Shown piece by piece: positions 21,329 through 31,427 of a stretch of 64,000 bases of DNA. Within the stretch, counting starts at the first letter, position 1, and the number at the start of each line of letters is the position of its first letter. A program made the position numbers and the translations under genes. The stretch spans positions 1,237,258 through 1,301,257 of the forward strand of contig NZ_MKEK01000001.1 of assembly GCF_001752395.1 (NCBI RefSeq), read 5' to 3'. The notes below the pieces were generated by a model. That model had not been told where the DNA came from, did not search any database, and was given only the letters and a program-made list of their open reading frames with translations. The DNA comes from Rheinheimera salexigens. Its GTDB lineage: Bacteria > Pseudomonadota > Gammaproteobacteria > Enterobacterales > Alteromonadaceae.

Positions 21329-22588
21329 ATGATACAGGTGATAGCCATTTTCGCTCTAGGCATTAATCATAAAACGGCACCAGTGGCGCTGCGTGAGAAA
21401 GTTGCGTTTGCACCGGAACAAGTGCCTATGGCCTTGCGCGAACTGACAACAATGACCAGCATTTTAGATGCCGTTGTGTTGTCAACCTGCAACCGTACTG
21501 AATTATATTTTAGCGGTTCACAGACGCAAGCGGAACAAGTAATTGCATGGTTGGCTAAATTTCACCAACTAGACGCTGCTGAATTACAACCTCATCTATA
21601 TTTGCATCAAGACAATGCCGCAGCGATACATTTAATGCAAGTTGCTTCCGGTCTGGATTCTTTAGTATTGGGTGAGCCGCAAATATTTGGTCAAGTCAAA
21701 CAAGCTTATAATCAAGCCCGAAATGCGGGTACCATTAATCCGCAATTTGAACGTTTATTTCAAAAAACGTTTGCCGTAGCCAAACAGGTGCGTACCGAAA
21801 CGGATATAGGTGCTAATGCGGTCTCGGTTGCGTTTGCAGCTGTGAGTTTAGCCAGACAAATATTTGGCAGTTTAAGTAAAGTTAAAGTATTACTTATTGG
21901 CGCCGGCGAAACCATAGAATTAGTTGCCCGTCACTTACAAGAGCATGGCGCAGAGCAATTAACCGTCGCAAATCGTACTTACGAACGTGCGGTTAATTTA
22001 GCGGAACAATTTAATGCCCAAGCTATTACGTTAGCCCAAGTACCGCCACATTTAGCACAAGCCGACATTGTGATTAGCTCTACCGCCAGTACTTTACCAA
22101 TAGTGGGTAAAGGTATGGTCGAGCAGGCCTTAAAAATACGCCGGCATAAACCGATGTTTTTAGTCGACTTGGCAGTGCCGCGGGATATAGAGTCGCAAGT
22201 GGCAGATTTAGAAGACGCTTATTTGTACACCGTTGATGATTTACAATCGATCGTGGCGCAAAACATGAATAATCGCCAACAAGCCGCTGAGCAAGCCAAA
22301 CAGATGATCGTTATTGGTGCTGATGAATTCGCCCAATGGTTGGCGTTGCAAGGCAATGTTGACTGGGTCAGGGACTACCGTCAAGGCTGTGAGCAAATAC
22401 GAGCAGAATTATTAGCCAAAGCTGTTAATCAGCTGGCAACCGGTCAAGATGCTGAAAAGGTTTTGGCTGAATTATCCCATAAACTTAGTAATCGGCTGAT
22501 GCACAGCCCGACGAAAGCTATTCGGCAGTTATTGCAGGATCAAGCGCTGAGTCAACAATCATTGATCAACACTTTGTGTGATCTGTAA
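21329..22588 (+). CDS. hemA: Glutamyl-tRNA reductase
   Basis: NADPH-dependent reduction of glutamyl-tRNA(Glu) to glutamate-1-semialdehyde, the committed step of C5 haem synthesis. The protein shows LGINHKTAPVALREKVAF, nucleophile Cys54 in STCNRTELY, LASGLDSLVLGEPQI(F)GQVK with the tRNA-binding region, the NADPH fold VLLIGAGETIELVARHL and a C-terminal dimerisation helix. The start is uncertain: ATG 21329 is used, but GTG 21338 would give the short N-terminus seen in E. coli. Divergent from lolB, first gene of hemA-prfA-prmC, whose order is conserved. Confidence 0.95.
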   Translation: MIQVIAIFALGINHKTAPVALREKVAFAPEQVPMALRELTTMTSILDAVVLSTCNRTELYFSGSQTQAEQVIAWLAKFHQLDAAELQPHLYLHQDNAAAIHLMQVASGLDSLVLGEPQIFGQVKQAYNQARNAGTINPQFERLFQKTFAVAKQVRTETDIGANAVSVAFAAVSLARQIFGSLSKVKVLLIGAGETIELVARHLQEHGAEQLTVANRTYERAVNLAEQFNAQAITLAQVPPHLAQADIVISSTASTLPIVGKGMVEQALKIRRHKPMFLVDLAVPRDIESQVADLEDAYLYTVDDLQSIVAQNMNNRQQAAEQAKQMIVIGADEFAQWLALQGNVDWVRDYRQGCEQIRAELLAKAVNQLATGQDAEKVLAELSHKLSNRLMHSPTKAIRQLLQDQALSQQSLINTLCDL

Positions 22589-22603
22589 TCAGGTAAAAAA
22601 AGC

Positions 22604-23695
22604 ATGAATGAATCGGTATATCGCAAGCTCGAAGGATTGGTTGAGCGCCATGAAGAACTACAAGCATTATTAAGTGATGCTTCAGTTATTAGTGATCAAA
22701 ACCGTTATCGTGAATTTTCTAAAGAATATAGCCAGTTAGAAGACATCATTAAGGCATTTACAGATTATCAGCAAGCTAAGCAAGATTTGTTATCCGCAGA
22801 GGAAATGCAAAAAGATAGCGATCTGGATATGCGGGAAATGGCGCAAGAAGAATATAAAGATGCCAAGCAACGGATTGAGCAATTAGAAAGCGATTTACAA
22901 ATATTATTATTACCAAAAGATCCTAATGATAGCAGTAACTGTTTTATTGAAATTCGTGCGGGTGCGGGTGGTGACGAAGCCGCTATTTTTGCTGGTGATG
23001 TGTTTCGGATGTACAGCCGCTTTGCTGAAAAGCAACGTTGGAAACTAGAAGTGGTTAGCGCTAACGAAGGTGAGCATGGTGGCTATAAAGAAATTATTGC
23101 CAGCCTGCAAGGCGAGGGCGCTTATGGTTCGTTAAAATTTGAATCCGGTGGCCATCGCGTGCAGCGTGTGCCAGATACAGAATCACAAGGCCGAGTGCAT
23201 ACTTCAGCTTGTACTGTAGCCATTATGCCAGAAGTGCCAGAAAGCGAAGCAATTGAGATTAACCCTGCTGATTTAAAAGTAGACACCTTTCGTGCGTCAG
23301 GCGCCGGTGGTCAGCACGTTAACCGAACCGATTCGGCTATCCGGATTACCCATTTACCCACGGGTATTGTGGTTGAGTGTCAAGATGAACGCTCGCAACA
23401 TAAAAACCGTGCTCGAGCTATGAGTGTTTTGCAGTCGCGTATTCAAGCAGCCGAAGATGAAAGACGTCGCTTAGCCGAAGAATCGACCCGACGCTCATTA
23501 GTCGGCAGTGGCGATCGCTCAGAGCGCATTCGGACGTATAACTTCCCGCAAGGCCGTTTAACTGATCATCGCATTAACTTAACCATTTATCGGTTATTAG
23601 ATGTGATGGAAGGTGATTTAAACCAAGTAATAGAACCGCTAAAACAAGAGCATCAAGCTGATTTGTTAGCCGCATTAGCAGAAGAGAATCGCTAA
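22604..23695 (+). CDS. prfA: Peptide chain release factor 1
   Basis: Reads UAA and UAG stop codons and triggers peptide release. The 363 residues include the codon-recognition PxT tripeptide (PDT, in [13 protein letters not shown]) and the universally conserved GGQ ([13 protein letters not shown]), which PrmC, encoded next door, methylates at Gln. [18 protein letters not shown] follows. It starts 15 bases after hemA and is probably cotranscribed with it. Confidence 0.98.
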   Translation: MNESVYRKLEGLVERHEELQALLSDASVISDQNRYREFSKEYSQLEDIIKAFTDYQQAKQDLLSAEEMQKDSDLDMREMAQEEYKDAKQRIEQLESDLQILLLPKDPNDSSNCFIEIRAGAGGDEAAIFAGDVFRMYSRFAEKQRWKLEVVSANEGEHGGYKEIIASLQGEGAYGSLKFESGGHRVQRVPDTESQGRVHTSACTVAIMPEVPESEAIEINPADLKVDTFRASGAGGQHVNRTDSAIRITHLPTGIVVECQDERSQHKNRARAMSVLQSRIQAAEDERRRLAEESTRRSLVGSGDRSERIRTYNFPQGRLTDHRINLTIYRLLDVMEGDLNQVIEPLKQEHQADLLAALAEENR

Positions 23696-23713
23696 GTGGA
23701 TAATCGCTAAGTG
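23687..23713. repeat. 12-bp direct repeat duplicating the prfA stop region
   Basis: AATCGCTAAGTG occurs at 23687-23698, including the prfA stop codon, and again at 23702-23713 in the prfA-prmC gap, period 15. It looks like a short local duplication. Confidence 0.8.
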
Positions 23714-23727
23714 ATAGTGATCAGAGC

Positions 23728-24588
23728 ATGAGCCTAACTCCAAACCAAAGCCAAAACATCAGTATAAGGCAATGGCAGCAACAGGCGAGAGCGGCATTAG
23801 CCAATGTCAGCCCAACAGCTGATATTGAAGCTAGGCTCTGTTTATGCCACGTACTCCACGTTAAACCAAGCTACTTATATAGCGAAGCGGAGCAATTACT
23901 TAGCACTGATCAATTACAGCAACTCAGCCGCTTGCTTGAACAACGCAGTAGTGGCCAACCTTTGGCTTACTTATTTGGTTATTGGCACTTTTACGATTTA
24001 CAGCTAGAAGTAGCGCCTTGTACGTTAATCCCAAGACCCGACACTGAATGCTTAGTTGAGCAAGCGCTAAGCTTGCCGTTACCCAAAACAGCGAAAGTAT
24101 TGGATTTAGGCACAGGTACGGGGGCTATTGCTTTAGCCTTAGCTAAAAACAAACCGCATTGGCAAGTTACGGCAGTTGATTATGTACAAGATGCAGTAGC
24201 CCTTGCTAAGCGTAATCAGCAGCAATTACAGCTAACCAATTGTCAGGTGTTAGAAAGCAATTGGTTTAGCGCCTTAAAAGCAAAGCAGTTTGATTTAATT
24301 GTTAGCAATCCCCCTTATATCGACAGCAGCGATGAGCATTTAGCAGCACTAGCCTTTGAACCCATAACAGCTTTAACTTCAGCTGAGCATGGATTAGCAG
24401 ATATTCGCTATATTATTCAACAGGCTCCACAGTATTTAACCACTAATGGTTGGTTATGGTTAGAACATGGTTATAATCAAGCCGAAGCAGTACAAAGCTT
24501 ATTACAACAACAAGGTTTTACTCAAGTTGAGTCTAAACAAGATTATGGCGCTAATTGGCGTATAACCGGCGGGTGTTGGCTCAATTAA
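23728..24588 (+). CDS. prmC: Release factor glutamine methyltransferase PrmC
   Basis: N5-methylates the glutamine of the GGQ motif in RF1 and RF2 (formerly HemK). The 286 residues have an N-terminal helical domain, the PLAYLFGYWHFYDL/PRPDTE substrate segment, SAM-binding VLDLGTGTGAIALAL and the catalytic NPPY (in DLIVSNPPYIDSSD). It lies directly after its substrate gene prfA in the hemA-prfA-prmC cluster. 32 bases separate the two. Confidence 0.96.
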   Translation: MSLTPNQSQNISIRQWQQQARAALANVSPTADIEARLCLCHVLHVKPSYLYSEAEQLLSTDQLQQLSRLLEQRSSGQPLAYLFGYWHFYDLQLEVAPCTLIPRPDTECLVEQALSLPLPKTAKVLDLGTGTGAIALALAKNKPHWQVTAVDYVQDAVALAKRNQQQLQLTNCQVLESNWFSALKAKQFDLIVSNPPYIDSSDEHLAALAFEPITALTSAEHGLADIRYIIQQAPQYLTTNGWLWLEHGYNQAEAVQSLLQQQGFTQVESKQDYGANWRITGGCWLN

Positions 24589-24670
24589 TTACAATTAAGC
24601 CTAATTGTAATTAATTTCTAACTGCTAAGTTAGGCTATTCCGTTATATTTTATCAAAAGGATAATCATCA

Positions 24671-25051
24671 ATGTATATGGCGTTTAAACATACTCACTTA
24701 TTGTTAGTGTTTGTTAGTGTTAGTTTTTTATTAGTCCGTTTTGTTATGAGCTTAAAATCAGCGCCGCTGTTGCAGCGTAAGTTTTTTAAAATTGCGCCAC
24801 ATGTCATCGATACCTTTTTATTGTTATCGGCAGTTGGCTTAATGCTGGTTTTAAAGCAATACCCGTTCGTTAATCCGTGGCTTACTGAGAAGTTATTTGC
24901 TGTTATTGCTTATATAATTTTGGGCGTTATGGCATTTAAAGGTCGCACTATAGCAATTCGCTGGTTTTGTTTATTAGGTGCCTTGGGTTGGTTAGCCTTA
25001 GCTATCCGGGTTGCTATTACTAAGCAGCCAGTATTTATTAGCATGTTTTAA
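24671..25051 (+). CDS. SirB2 family inner-membrane protein
   Basis: 126-residue membrane protein with about four hydrophobic helices (roughly 7-26, 44-60, 73-90, 95-113) and the SirB2 pattern HTHLLLVFVSVSFLLVRF ... APHVIDTFLLLSAVGLML ... VIAYIILGVMAFKGR. Function is unknown; SirB2 was first described as affecting a Salmonella virulence regulator. AGGA lies 10 bases before ATG 24671; ATG 24677 is an alternative. In many relatives sirB2 is followed by sirB1 before kdsA; here kdsA follows after only 48 bases and sirB1 is missing. Confidence 0.85.
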   Translation: MYMAFKHTHLLLVFVSVSFLLVRFVMSLKSAPLLQRKFFKIAPHVIDTFLLLSAVGLMLVLKQYPFVNPWLTEKLFAVIAYIILGVMAFKGRTIAIRWFCLLGALGWLALAIRVAITKQPVFISMF

Positions 25052-25087
25052 TCAAGCCTGGTTTTCAACAGACTCTGATAAAAGTGA

Positions 25088-25960
<873 letters not shown>

Positions 25961-25967
25961 TAATATC

Positions 25968-25993
25968 AAGGGGAGCAGTTAACTGCTTCCCCT
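25968..25993 (+). terminator. Hairpin downstream of kdsA, probable transcript end
   Basis: AAGGGGAGCAG / CTGCTTCCCCTT stem with one bulged T and a TTAA turn, directly after the kdsA stop. No strong T-run follows, so the terminator call is tentative. Confidence 0.55.
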
Positions 25994-26038
25994 TAATCTA
26001 ATAATGATTGGCTCAGAGCTTAAGACAACAAGTTGTTA

Positions 26039-26380
26039 TTAGTTCGCTGGTGGGGCGGTTACATCTTGAATAATTACCCGACCTTTAATCCGATCTGCAT
26101 AAGGTTTTAGCATAGAGCTAACTCTATATGCTTGATTAAATTCAGCAAAAGCCATTAAGCGTTTACCATTACACATGACTTTTTCTACCGCATTTTGTTT
26201 GCTAATACGGTGAGAGCGTAATGTTTTATGTAAACCAACTCGATCATCTTGGGCTGCTTCGCTACAAACCTGAACTAATGCAGTATGAATATAGCTATTT
26301 GGTTCATAGTCTTGGCTAAATGCGGGTACTGCGAAAGTTGCACTCGCCAGAGAGATTGTGAAAATAAGTGCGGTTTTCAT
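26039..26380 (-). CDS. Small secreted protein, DUF3718-like
   Basis: 113 residues: signal peptide (1-22, ending VPAFSQ) and a mature part of about 90 residues with two conserved-looking cysteines (VCSEAA and VMCNGK), suggesting a disulfide in the periplasm. The pattern (VQVCSEAAQDDRVGLHKTLRSHRI ... CNGKRLMAFAE) resembles the DUF3718 family of marine gammaproteobacteria; I recognise it from memory only. No known function. It is a single gene, convergent with kdsA and downstream of the LytTR operon on the same strand. Confidence 0.7.
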   Translation of the reverse strand: MKTALIFTISLASATFAVPAFSQDYEPNSYIHTALVQVCSEAAQDDRVGLHKTLRSHRISKQNAVEKVMCNGKRLMAFAEFNQAYRVSSMLKPYADRIKGRVIIQDVTAPPAN

Positions 26381-26521
26381 TGTTCTATCCTCTGCGTTTT
26401 ATGGCGTTTGCCACGAAGAGAGTCTGGCAGTACCTAAGCTTTTTTTCTGCCTAATTGGGGTAAGCGGGTTAGACGTTGTTACTAAGTGACGAGCCGATGT
26501 TAACTAGGGATAAGCGGATGA

Positions 26522-27262
26522 TTATTGCGCTAACAGTGTTGTTAGTTGTTGGCTCCAGTTAGTTTTATAGCGACGAGAGGCATGAACTTGTTGGCCATTA
26601 CTTAAGATAAATTGATAATCATTATTATGCGGTTGCAGCTTATGCACATGGTGTAAGTTAAGTAATATCGACCGATGTACTTGAACAAATTGCTCAGGTA
26701 AACGTAGCAATAGTTCTTTTAAGGTCTCGCGGATCACCATAGTTTCGTTAAGGGTATGAATACACATATAATTACCGGCAGCTTCTATCATTAATATTTC
26801 TACATCCTCCAGCAGTAGTACCGTGGCACCGGTTTTAAAGCTTAACTTAGTGCTAACGGATTGCTGGCCAAAATGTACCGGTTTATTTAAAGCTGTGCAG
26901 GCATTGACCAAGCTTTGCGCTAGGCGCTGGCGTGAGACTGGCTTTAATAGATAGTCAAAAGCAAAGTGTTCAAAAGCGGCAAAAGCAAACTTATCATAGG
27001 CTGTAACCAAAATAAAAAGCGGCCGACTCATCGAGCATGACTTATTGGTTTTTTTAAGGATATCAATGCCTTTTATGCCAGGCATCTGAATATCAAGAAA
27101 CACCAGATCAATATCAGGTGTTTGCTGGATGCAGCTTAGCGTGTCATCGCCATTATCAAAACAGCCAATAATAACTAAGTTAGGATAGGTGGCGAGCTTG
27201 GCTTTTAAGTTACTGATAGCCAGCGGCTCATCGTCAGCAATAATAACTTTAAGCGCTGTCAT
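26522..27262 (-). CDS. LytTR-family response regulator
   Basis: 246 residues. Receiver domain 1-120 has acidic pair Asp10/Asp11, phospho-acceptor Asp57 in LDIQMPG, Thr in VTAYD and Lys in LLKPV. The C-terminal LytTR DNA-binding domain (about 150-245) has VQVHRSILLNLHHVHKL and SNGQQVHASRRYK. This is the AlgR/LytR/YehT type, normally paired with a LytS-type kinase, exactly what lies upstream. The start ATG overlaps the end of the preceding kinase gene by 14 bases, so translation is probably coupled. Target genes are not evident. Confidence 0.92.
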   Translation of the reverse strand: MTALKVIIADDEPLAISNLKAKLATYPNLVIIGCFDNGDDTLSCIQQTPDIDLVFLDIQMPGIKGIDILKKTNKSCSMSRPLFILVTAYDKFAFAAFEHFAFDYLLKPVSRQRLAQSLVNACTALNKPVHFGQQSVSTKLSFKTGATVLLLEDVEILMIEAAGNYMCIHTLNETMVIRETLKELLLRLPEQFVQVHRSILLNLHHVHKLQPHNNDYQFILSNGQQVHASRRYKTNWSQQLTTLLAQ

Positions 27263-28325
27263 CTAAAGGCTCCCTGGGTAAAGTAATCTGGCTAAAAAAG
27301 CCGTTATCACTATTGGCTAAGAGCAAGTTTGCTCTAGTGCCAAATAATAATTCTAGGCGCTGGGCTAAATTAAGTAAATTGGTTGGGTACTGCTGTTGTG
27401 GCCATTTATCCTCAGCGCTGGCACTGGGTTGTGCCAAGCATATCGTTAATGTGGACTGAGTTAACTCGATACTGATGTTAAGCTCAATTTTACCCGCTCG
27501 TTCTGCCACACTATATTGGATGGCATTTTCTGCTAAAGGGTGCAATAACAACGGCGGGATCCGCACTTTCACTATGTGTTGCGGAATTTGCCAATCTAGG
27601 TGTAAGCGCTGGCCAAAACGGACTTGTTGAATTGCCATATAAGCGTATAACGCATCCAATTCTTGTTGTAACGGGATAAACTGATCATGTTGGTTAGTTA
27701 ATGAATGGCGTAAATAAGTAGATAAATGGCCAATTAATTGTTCTGCTGCTGCACCATTATGTTCGATGATTAGCGTGTTAAGCGCATTTAAGGTATTAAA
27801 CATAAAGTGCGGATTAAGTTGATAACGTAATACTTTTAGTTGAGCTTGTCGGGCTTTTTTGATTAGCCGTTGTTGTTGTAACAGACCAGATAAATGTAAT
27901 TGATTGGCTTTTATTAACATAAATACCGCTAACCAACCGGCTATAGGTAACAGCACTAACATAAAAGCAGTCGCGTATTTTAGGATCGAGTCAACATCAT
28001 TTAAAGCGGTAGTGGCATAGCTCATTACCAGCGACTGGCGTAACACCACCAGCACGCAACAAAGCGGGATCAACACTAAAAGTAGCCGCTGTAATTGGTT
28101 GAATAACGGCCGTTGACTTTTAAGCTCATGCTGCGCCAGCATACCGGTAACAATAATATTAATCAGGGTAATTAGGCTATAAATCCACAAATAGGGCCAG
28201 GCCGATTCGTCTTGCAGTGGCACTAGAATAGTAAGATGAGTATATTTAACCAGCAAATAACTTAACCAATACAACAAATGCCAGTAACCGAAATGGATCC
28301 GTGGTTGTAACTTAGCTTGCTGCAT
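27249..28325 (-). CDS. LytS-type histidine kinase with degenerate ATP-binding boxes
   Basis: 358 residues: four predicted membrane helices in the first 140, then a His_kinase (PF06580-type) domain with the acceptor His173 in YQLNPHFMFNTLNALN. The N-box ENAIQYSV is recognisable, but where the ATP-binding G1 box (DxGxG) and G2 box (GxGxGL) should be the sequence reads LAQPSASAEDKW and YPTNLLNLAQRL, with no glycine motif. It may therefore be unable to bind ATP and act as a pseudokinase partner. I use ATG 28325, which has AGGA at 9 bases and lies 2 bases after the stop of the upstream kinase; the frame extends to TTG 28352. Confidence 0.88.
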   Translation of the reverse strand: MQQAKLQPRIHFGYWHLLYWLSYLLVKYTHLTILVPLQDESAWPYLWIYSLITLINIIVTGMLAQHELKSQRPLFNQLQRLLLVLIPLCCVLVVLRQSLVMSYATTALNDVDSILKYATAFMLVLLPIAGWLAVFMLIKANQLHLSGLLQQQRLIKKARQAQLKVLRYQLNPHFMFNTLNALNTLIIEHNGAAAEQLIGHLSTYLRHSLTNQHDQFIPLQQELDALYAYMAIQQVRFGQRLHLDWQIPQHIVKVRIPPLLLHPLAENAIQYSVAERAGKIELNISIELTQSTLTICLAQPSASAEDKWPQQQYPTNLLNLAQRLELLFGTRANLLLANSDNGFFSQITLPREPLDDSA

Positions 28326-28327
28326 TA

Positions 28328-29377
28328 TTATCGGTCCTGCCATGGCAGACAAATATCTACGGTATAGCCTTGAGCTGAGGCTGACGTTTGTAGTTGAGCA
28401 GCTGCGCCAAAATGCTGCAATAACCGATTGCGGATATTATTCAAGCCAACACCGGCGCCGCTGTTATTGTTAGCTAAAGCCTCGCCAGGACCGTCATCGG
28501 CAATTTTTAGATGTAAGTTATGTTGCTGGCGTTGAGCACTTATAGTAATAGTTGCACCTTGCTTACTATTAGCAACCGCATATTTAATGGCGTTTTCAAT
28601 GATGGGTTGTAGCAATAAAGCCGGAATATGTTGCTGTTTTAATTTATTATCAATGCACCAGTTTACTTTTAACTTATTGCCAAAGCGGGTTTTTTGCAGT
28701 TGTAGATAGGCATTAATCGCGGCGAGTTCATCAGCTAAAGACACTAGGCTGTCTGCAGACTTACTTAGCGAGTAACGTAAAAAACTGGCGAGCTGTTCGG
28801 ACATAATTTCGGCATCAGCATAGCGTTTAGCTTCTAGTAGCGCACAGAGTGAATTTAAGGCATTAAAGGTAAAGTGCGGATTAAATTGATGACTTAAAGC
28901 TTGCAGCTCAAGTTGTTGTATTTTATGGCTTAATCTATTGCTTTCAGCTAAGTTTATTCGTTGTTGTCGATGCTCTAGCATAGTTAAATAACAAGCGGTC
29001 CAAACAAAGAAGGCTAATACGGCGGTATCAAGATTACTGATTAACATCCGCAAATTAATATCTTCCTGCTCCCAAAGTAACATCCACATGGCATTTTCTG
29101 CAGGAATATATAACGCTGCAACAACGGCAACGGCGCTTAATAGCCGCCAACTGCTAAAACGATGAGGTTGCAGGCGGCGATATGACCACATCACTAGTAT
29201 TGCTGTTAACAACATAGCAAACAGCTCACTGGCTAATAACATGGGTAAATAGCGCCAGTTAAAAGCTTTATCGTATAAGGCATTAGCGTGCCATGAGCTA
29301 ATGACGCCCATCATAAAAATAGCTAACCAGTAATAGGCATTAAAGCATAATAATTGCCTGAGATTGACCAATGGCAT
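28328..29377 (-). CDS. LytS-type sensor histidine kinase
   Basis: 349 residues: about four membrane helices (12-28, 45-65, 78-95, 115-134), then the His_kinase domain with acceptor His168 in HQFNPHFTFNALNSL and an intact ATP site: N-box IIENAIKYAV, G1 box ADDGPGE, G2 box GAGVGLNNIRNRL. It is a paralogue of the next gene (same layout, same motif order), which has lost the glycine boxes. First gene of a three-gene operon kinase-kinase-LytTR regulator. GGAG lies 6 bases before ATG 29377 but is buried in a perfect hairpin. Confidence 0.92.
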   Translation of the reverse strand: MPLVNLRQLLCFNAYYWLAIFMMGVISSWHANALYDKAFNWRYLPMLLASELFAMLLTAILVMWSYRRLQPHRFSSWRLLSAVAVVAALYIPAENAMWMLLWEQEDINLRMLISNLDTAVLAFFVWTACYLTMLEHRQQRINLAESNRLSHKIQQLELQALSHQFNPHFTFNALNSLCALLEAKRYADAEIMSEQLASFLRYSLSKSADSLVSLADELAAINAYLQLQKTRFGNKLKVNWCIDNKLKQQHIPALLLQPIIENAIKYAVANSKQGATITISAQRQQHNLHLKIADDGPGEALANNNSGAGVGLNNIRNRLLQHFGAAAQLQTSASAQGYTVDICLPWQDR

Positions 29378-29380
29378 AAC

Positions 29381-29402
29381 AAGCTCCTGTACGAAGGAGC
29401 TT
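29381..29402 (-). promoter_or_regulatory. Hairpin sequestering the ribosome-binding site of the kinase operon
   Basis: On the minus-strand RNA AAGCTCCT, loop TCGTAC, AGGAGCTT form a perfect 8-bp stem; its 3' arm contains the AGGAG Shine-Dalgarno of the gene starting at 29377. Translation would require opening the stem by heat, ligand, protein or ribosome standby binding. Confidence 0.65.
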
Positions 29403-29486
29403 TAAGTATAAGCCAAAGCAGTCATTCTGCTGATATTGTCAGGGCTTATAATGAATTAATTAAGCTGAACGATAGCTTAGATAAGG

Positions 29487-30179
29487 TTAATTTGTCGTTA
29501 AATTGAGATGGGGTTTGCCAATAATATAAGCGCGGCGAAATTCGTTAAAGTAATGGCTTAACGCCATTGCTGCCGCGTTATCTTGCGCTAACTTTAATAC
29601 TTCTATCGCCACTTCTGCAGTACAGAGTTGATGTAAATGCGCGGCCTCGCGTAACTGATAACTTGATGCTTGCTCTGGTTGAATACCCAACACGGGCAGC
29701 GTTGCTAAGTAAGGGCTTTTAAACATTTTCTTCGCTTCGCGCCAAGTGCCATCGAGCATTATAAATAATGGGATTTTACTATTATCCGTATTAGCGACTT
29801 GTAACGGAGAATCAATGCAGCGCTCAGCCTCAGCATATTGCTGTGGGAACACGATTATAGGCGCATATTTCTCATTAGCTAATAACGCTAGCATATCAAT
29901 ATCAGGCTTTGTTCTATCCCAAACAAAAGCATGATTATCAGCAATAACATCGGCAATAATACGGCCGGTATTACTGGGTTTATAGCACTCACCGGTATAC
30001 ATAATAAAACAAAAAGCACTATGGCTGGCGACATCTGGTTTGGCGTCACAAATACAGGCTGAGCTTGGCAGTAAACACTGCTCGCAGCGTACTACTTTAC
30101 TGCCCCTAGCATTGAAAACCCGAGTCGATAAAACCAATTGCTGATTACGCAGAGTTAAAACAGAATTGTTATGTGGCAT
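29487..30179 (-). CDS. tapT: tRNA-uridine aminocarboxypropyltransferase, DTW domain (TapT/YfiP)
   Basis: Transfers the aminocarboxypropyl group of SAM to uridine 47 of tRNA (acp3U) in the E. coli orthologue. The 230 residues contain a cysteine-rich N-terminal cluster (CEQCLLPSSACIC), KPSNTGRIIADVI, VFPQQYA, and the DTW-family signature DGTWREAKKMF followed by SPYLATLPV and YQLREA. The first two residues of the DTW motif are DG here, as in the YfiP branch. The overall layout matches E. coli YfiP closely. Single gene, same strand as the upstream-lying kinase operon, 109 bases beyond it. Confidence 0.87.
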   Translation of the reverse strand: MPHNNSVLTLRNQQLVLSTRVFNARGSKVVRCEQCLLPSSACICDAKPDVASHSAFCFIMYTGECYKPSNTGRIIADVIADNHAFVWDRTKPDIDMLALLANEKYAPIIVFPQQYAEAERCIDSPLQVANTDNSKIPLFIMLDGTWREAKKMFKSPYLATLPVLGIQPEQASSYQLREAAHLHQLCTAEVAIEVLKLAQDNAAAMALSHYFNEFRRAYIIGKPHLNLTTN

Positions 30180-30437
30180 GGATGTATGAGCACTTAATTA
30201 ACATAGATAGATAACCTAGAATGACGATATAAATATACCACACAGCAAGTTCAGCCGAGAATATAACACTGGCTATTTTAGCGTTGAGTAGTAGTAAACT
30301 ACAACCTAACTACAACCAAACTGCAACCAAACGGATATATAACAGTAGATAAAACCATATAAGCCTATATAACATAAGCTTTGTGTTAGGCTTAGGCCGA
30401 AATTATTCAGTACTAAATTTTACTAAAGGGTGTCAAC

Positions 30438-31346
30438 GTGTCTATTGCTGCACAAGCGTCAAAAGTGTCATTACCAGCTGATGCAGCTGGCTTTGGTACT
30501 GTATTTGAATTTTTATGCGCCAAATTTCCGTATATTGCGCCACAGGTTTGGCAGCAGCGCATTGCTGATGGCAAAGTGTATTGGCATCAGGGCGAGTGTA
30601 TTACGGAGCAAACACCCTTTATGCCTAGCAAGCTGCTCTGTTATTATCGCGAAGTAGAAATTGAGCCAGAAGTGCCATTCTCACATCAGATTTTATATCA
30701 AGACCAACACCTTATTGTTGCCGATAAACCGCATTTTTTGCCGGTTACCCCCGGTGGTCAATACGTTAATGAATGTTTACTGGCACGACTTAAACGGCAA
30801 ACCGGGCTAACTGATATCGTGCCGTTACATCGTTTGGATAGAGATACCGCTGGCTTAGTATTATTTTCAATTAACCCGCAAAGTAGGGCTGCCTATTATG
30901 CCCTGTTTAGTGGTCAGACGATTAGCAAACAATATCAAGCGGTAGCTATGTTATCAGCCGCAGTAAAACAGCAGTTGGAAACAGAAACGTTACCGCTAGA
31001 GTGGCAGATTAAAAATCGGATCGAAAAAGCCAATCCGCGTTTTATTAATCATATAGTAGCAGGGGAAGCGAATAGCGAGTCTGAGATCAGCTTAACTAAG
31101 GTGCAAGGTGACAAAGGTTTATTTACGTTGATGCCGTTAACCGGTAAAACCCACCAGTTACGCTTACATATGCTTAGCTTAGGCATGCCCATATTACATG
31201 ATATTTACTACCCCGAATTACAACCTAAGCAGCCCCCGCAGTTTGCAACGCCATTGCAGTTATTAGCTAAAGAATTGCAGTTTATTGATCCAGTCAGCGG
31301 TATTAAGCACAGCTTTGCATCCCAGCTACAACTAACCGCTTGGTAA
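30438..31346 (+). CDS. RluA-family pseudouridine synthase
   Basis: 302 residues. An N-terminal S4-like RNA-binding segment (about 18-65) is followed by the catalytic domain with HRLDRDTAGLVLFS, holding the catalytic Asp of the RluA family, then KQYQAV and the late GKTHQLRLHM. The exact RNA target cannot be assigned from sequence alone; the length and S4-like N-terminus fit uncharacterised RluA-like paralogues rather than RluA or TruC. GTG 30438 is the start, with GGG upstream. It converges on yaiI across the second palindromic repeat. The preceding gap (30180-30437) shows no feature I can support. Confidence 0.88.
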   Translation: MSIAAQASKVSLPADAAGFGTVFEFLCAKFPYIAPQVWQQRIADGKVYWHQGECITEQTPFMPSKLLCYYREVEIEPEVPFSHQILYQDQHLIVADKPHFLPVTPGGQYVNECLLARLKRQTGLTDIVPLHRLDRDTAGLVLFSINPQSRAAYYALFSGQTISKQYQAVAMLSAAVKQQLETETLPLEWQIKNRIEKANPRFINHIVAGEANSESEISLTKVQGDKGLFTLMPLTGKTHQLRLHMLSLGMPILHDIYYPELQPKQPPQFATPLQLLAKELQFIDPVSGIKHSFASQLQLTAW

Positions 31347-31377
31347 CTGCAACGTTAAATTTAAATCTAAATTTGAG

Positions 31378-31410
31378 TGTATATACGGTTCGGTTTACCC
31401 ACACTAAAAA
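31378..31410. repeat. Isolated left arm of the palindromic repeat
   Basis: GTGTATATACGGTTCGGTTT and the following ACCCACACTAA match the left end of the full element (10267-10297). A complete copy begins about 20 bases further on, so this is a truncated tandem unit. Confidence 0.75.
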
Positions 31411-31427
31411 ATAAAAACTCAACACTT

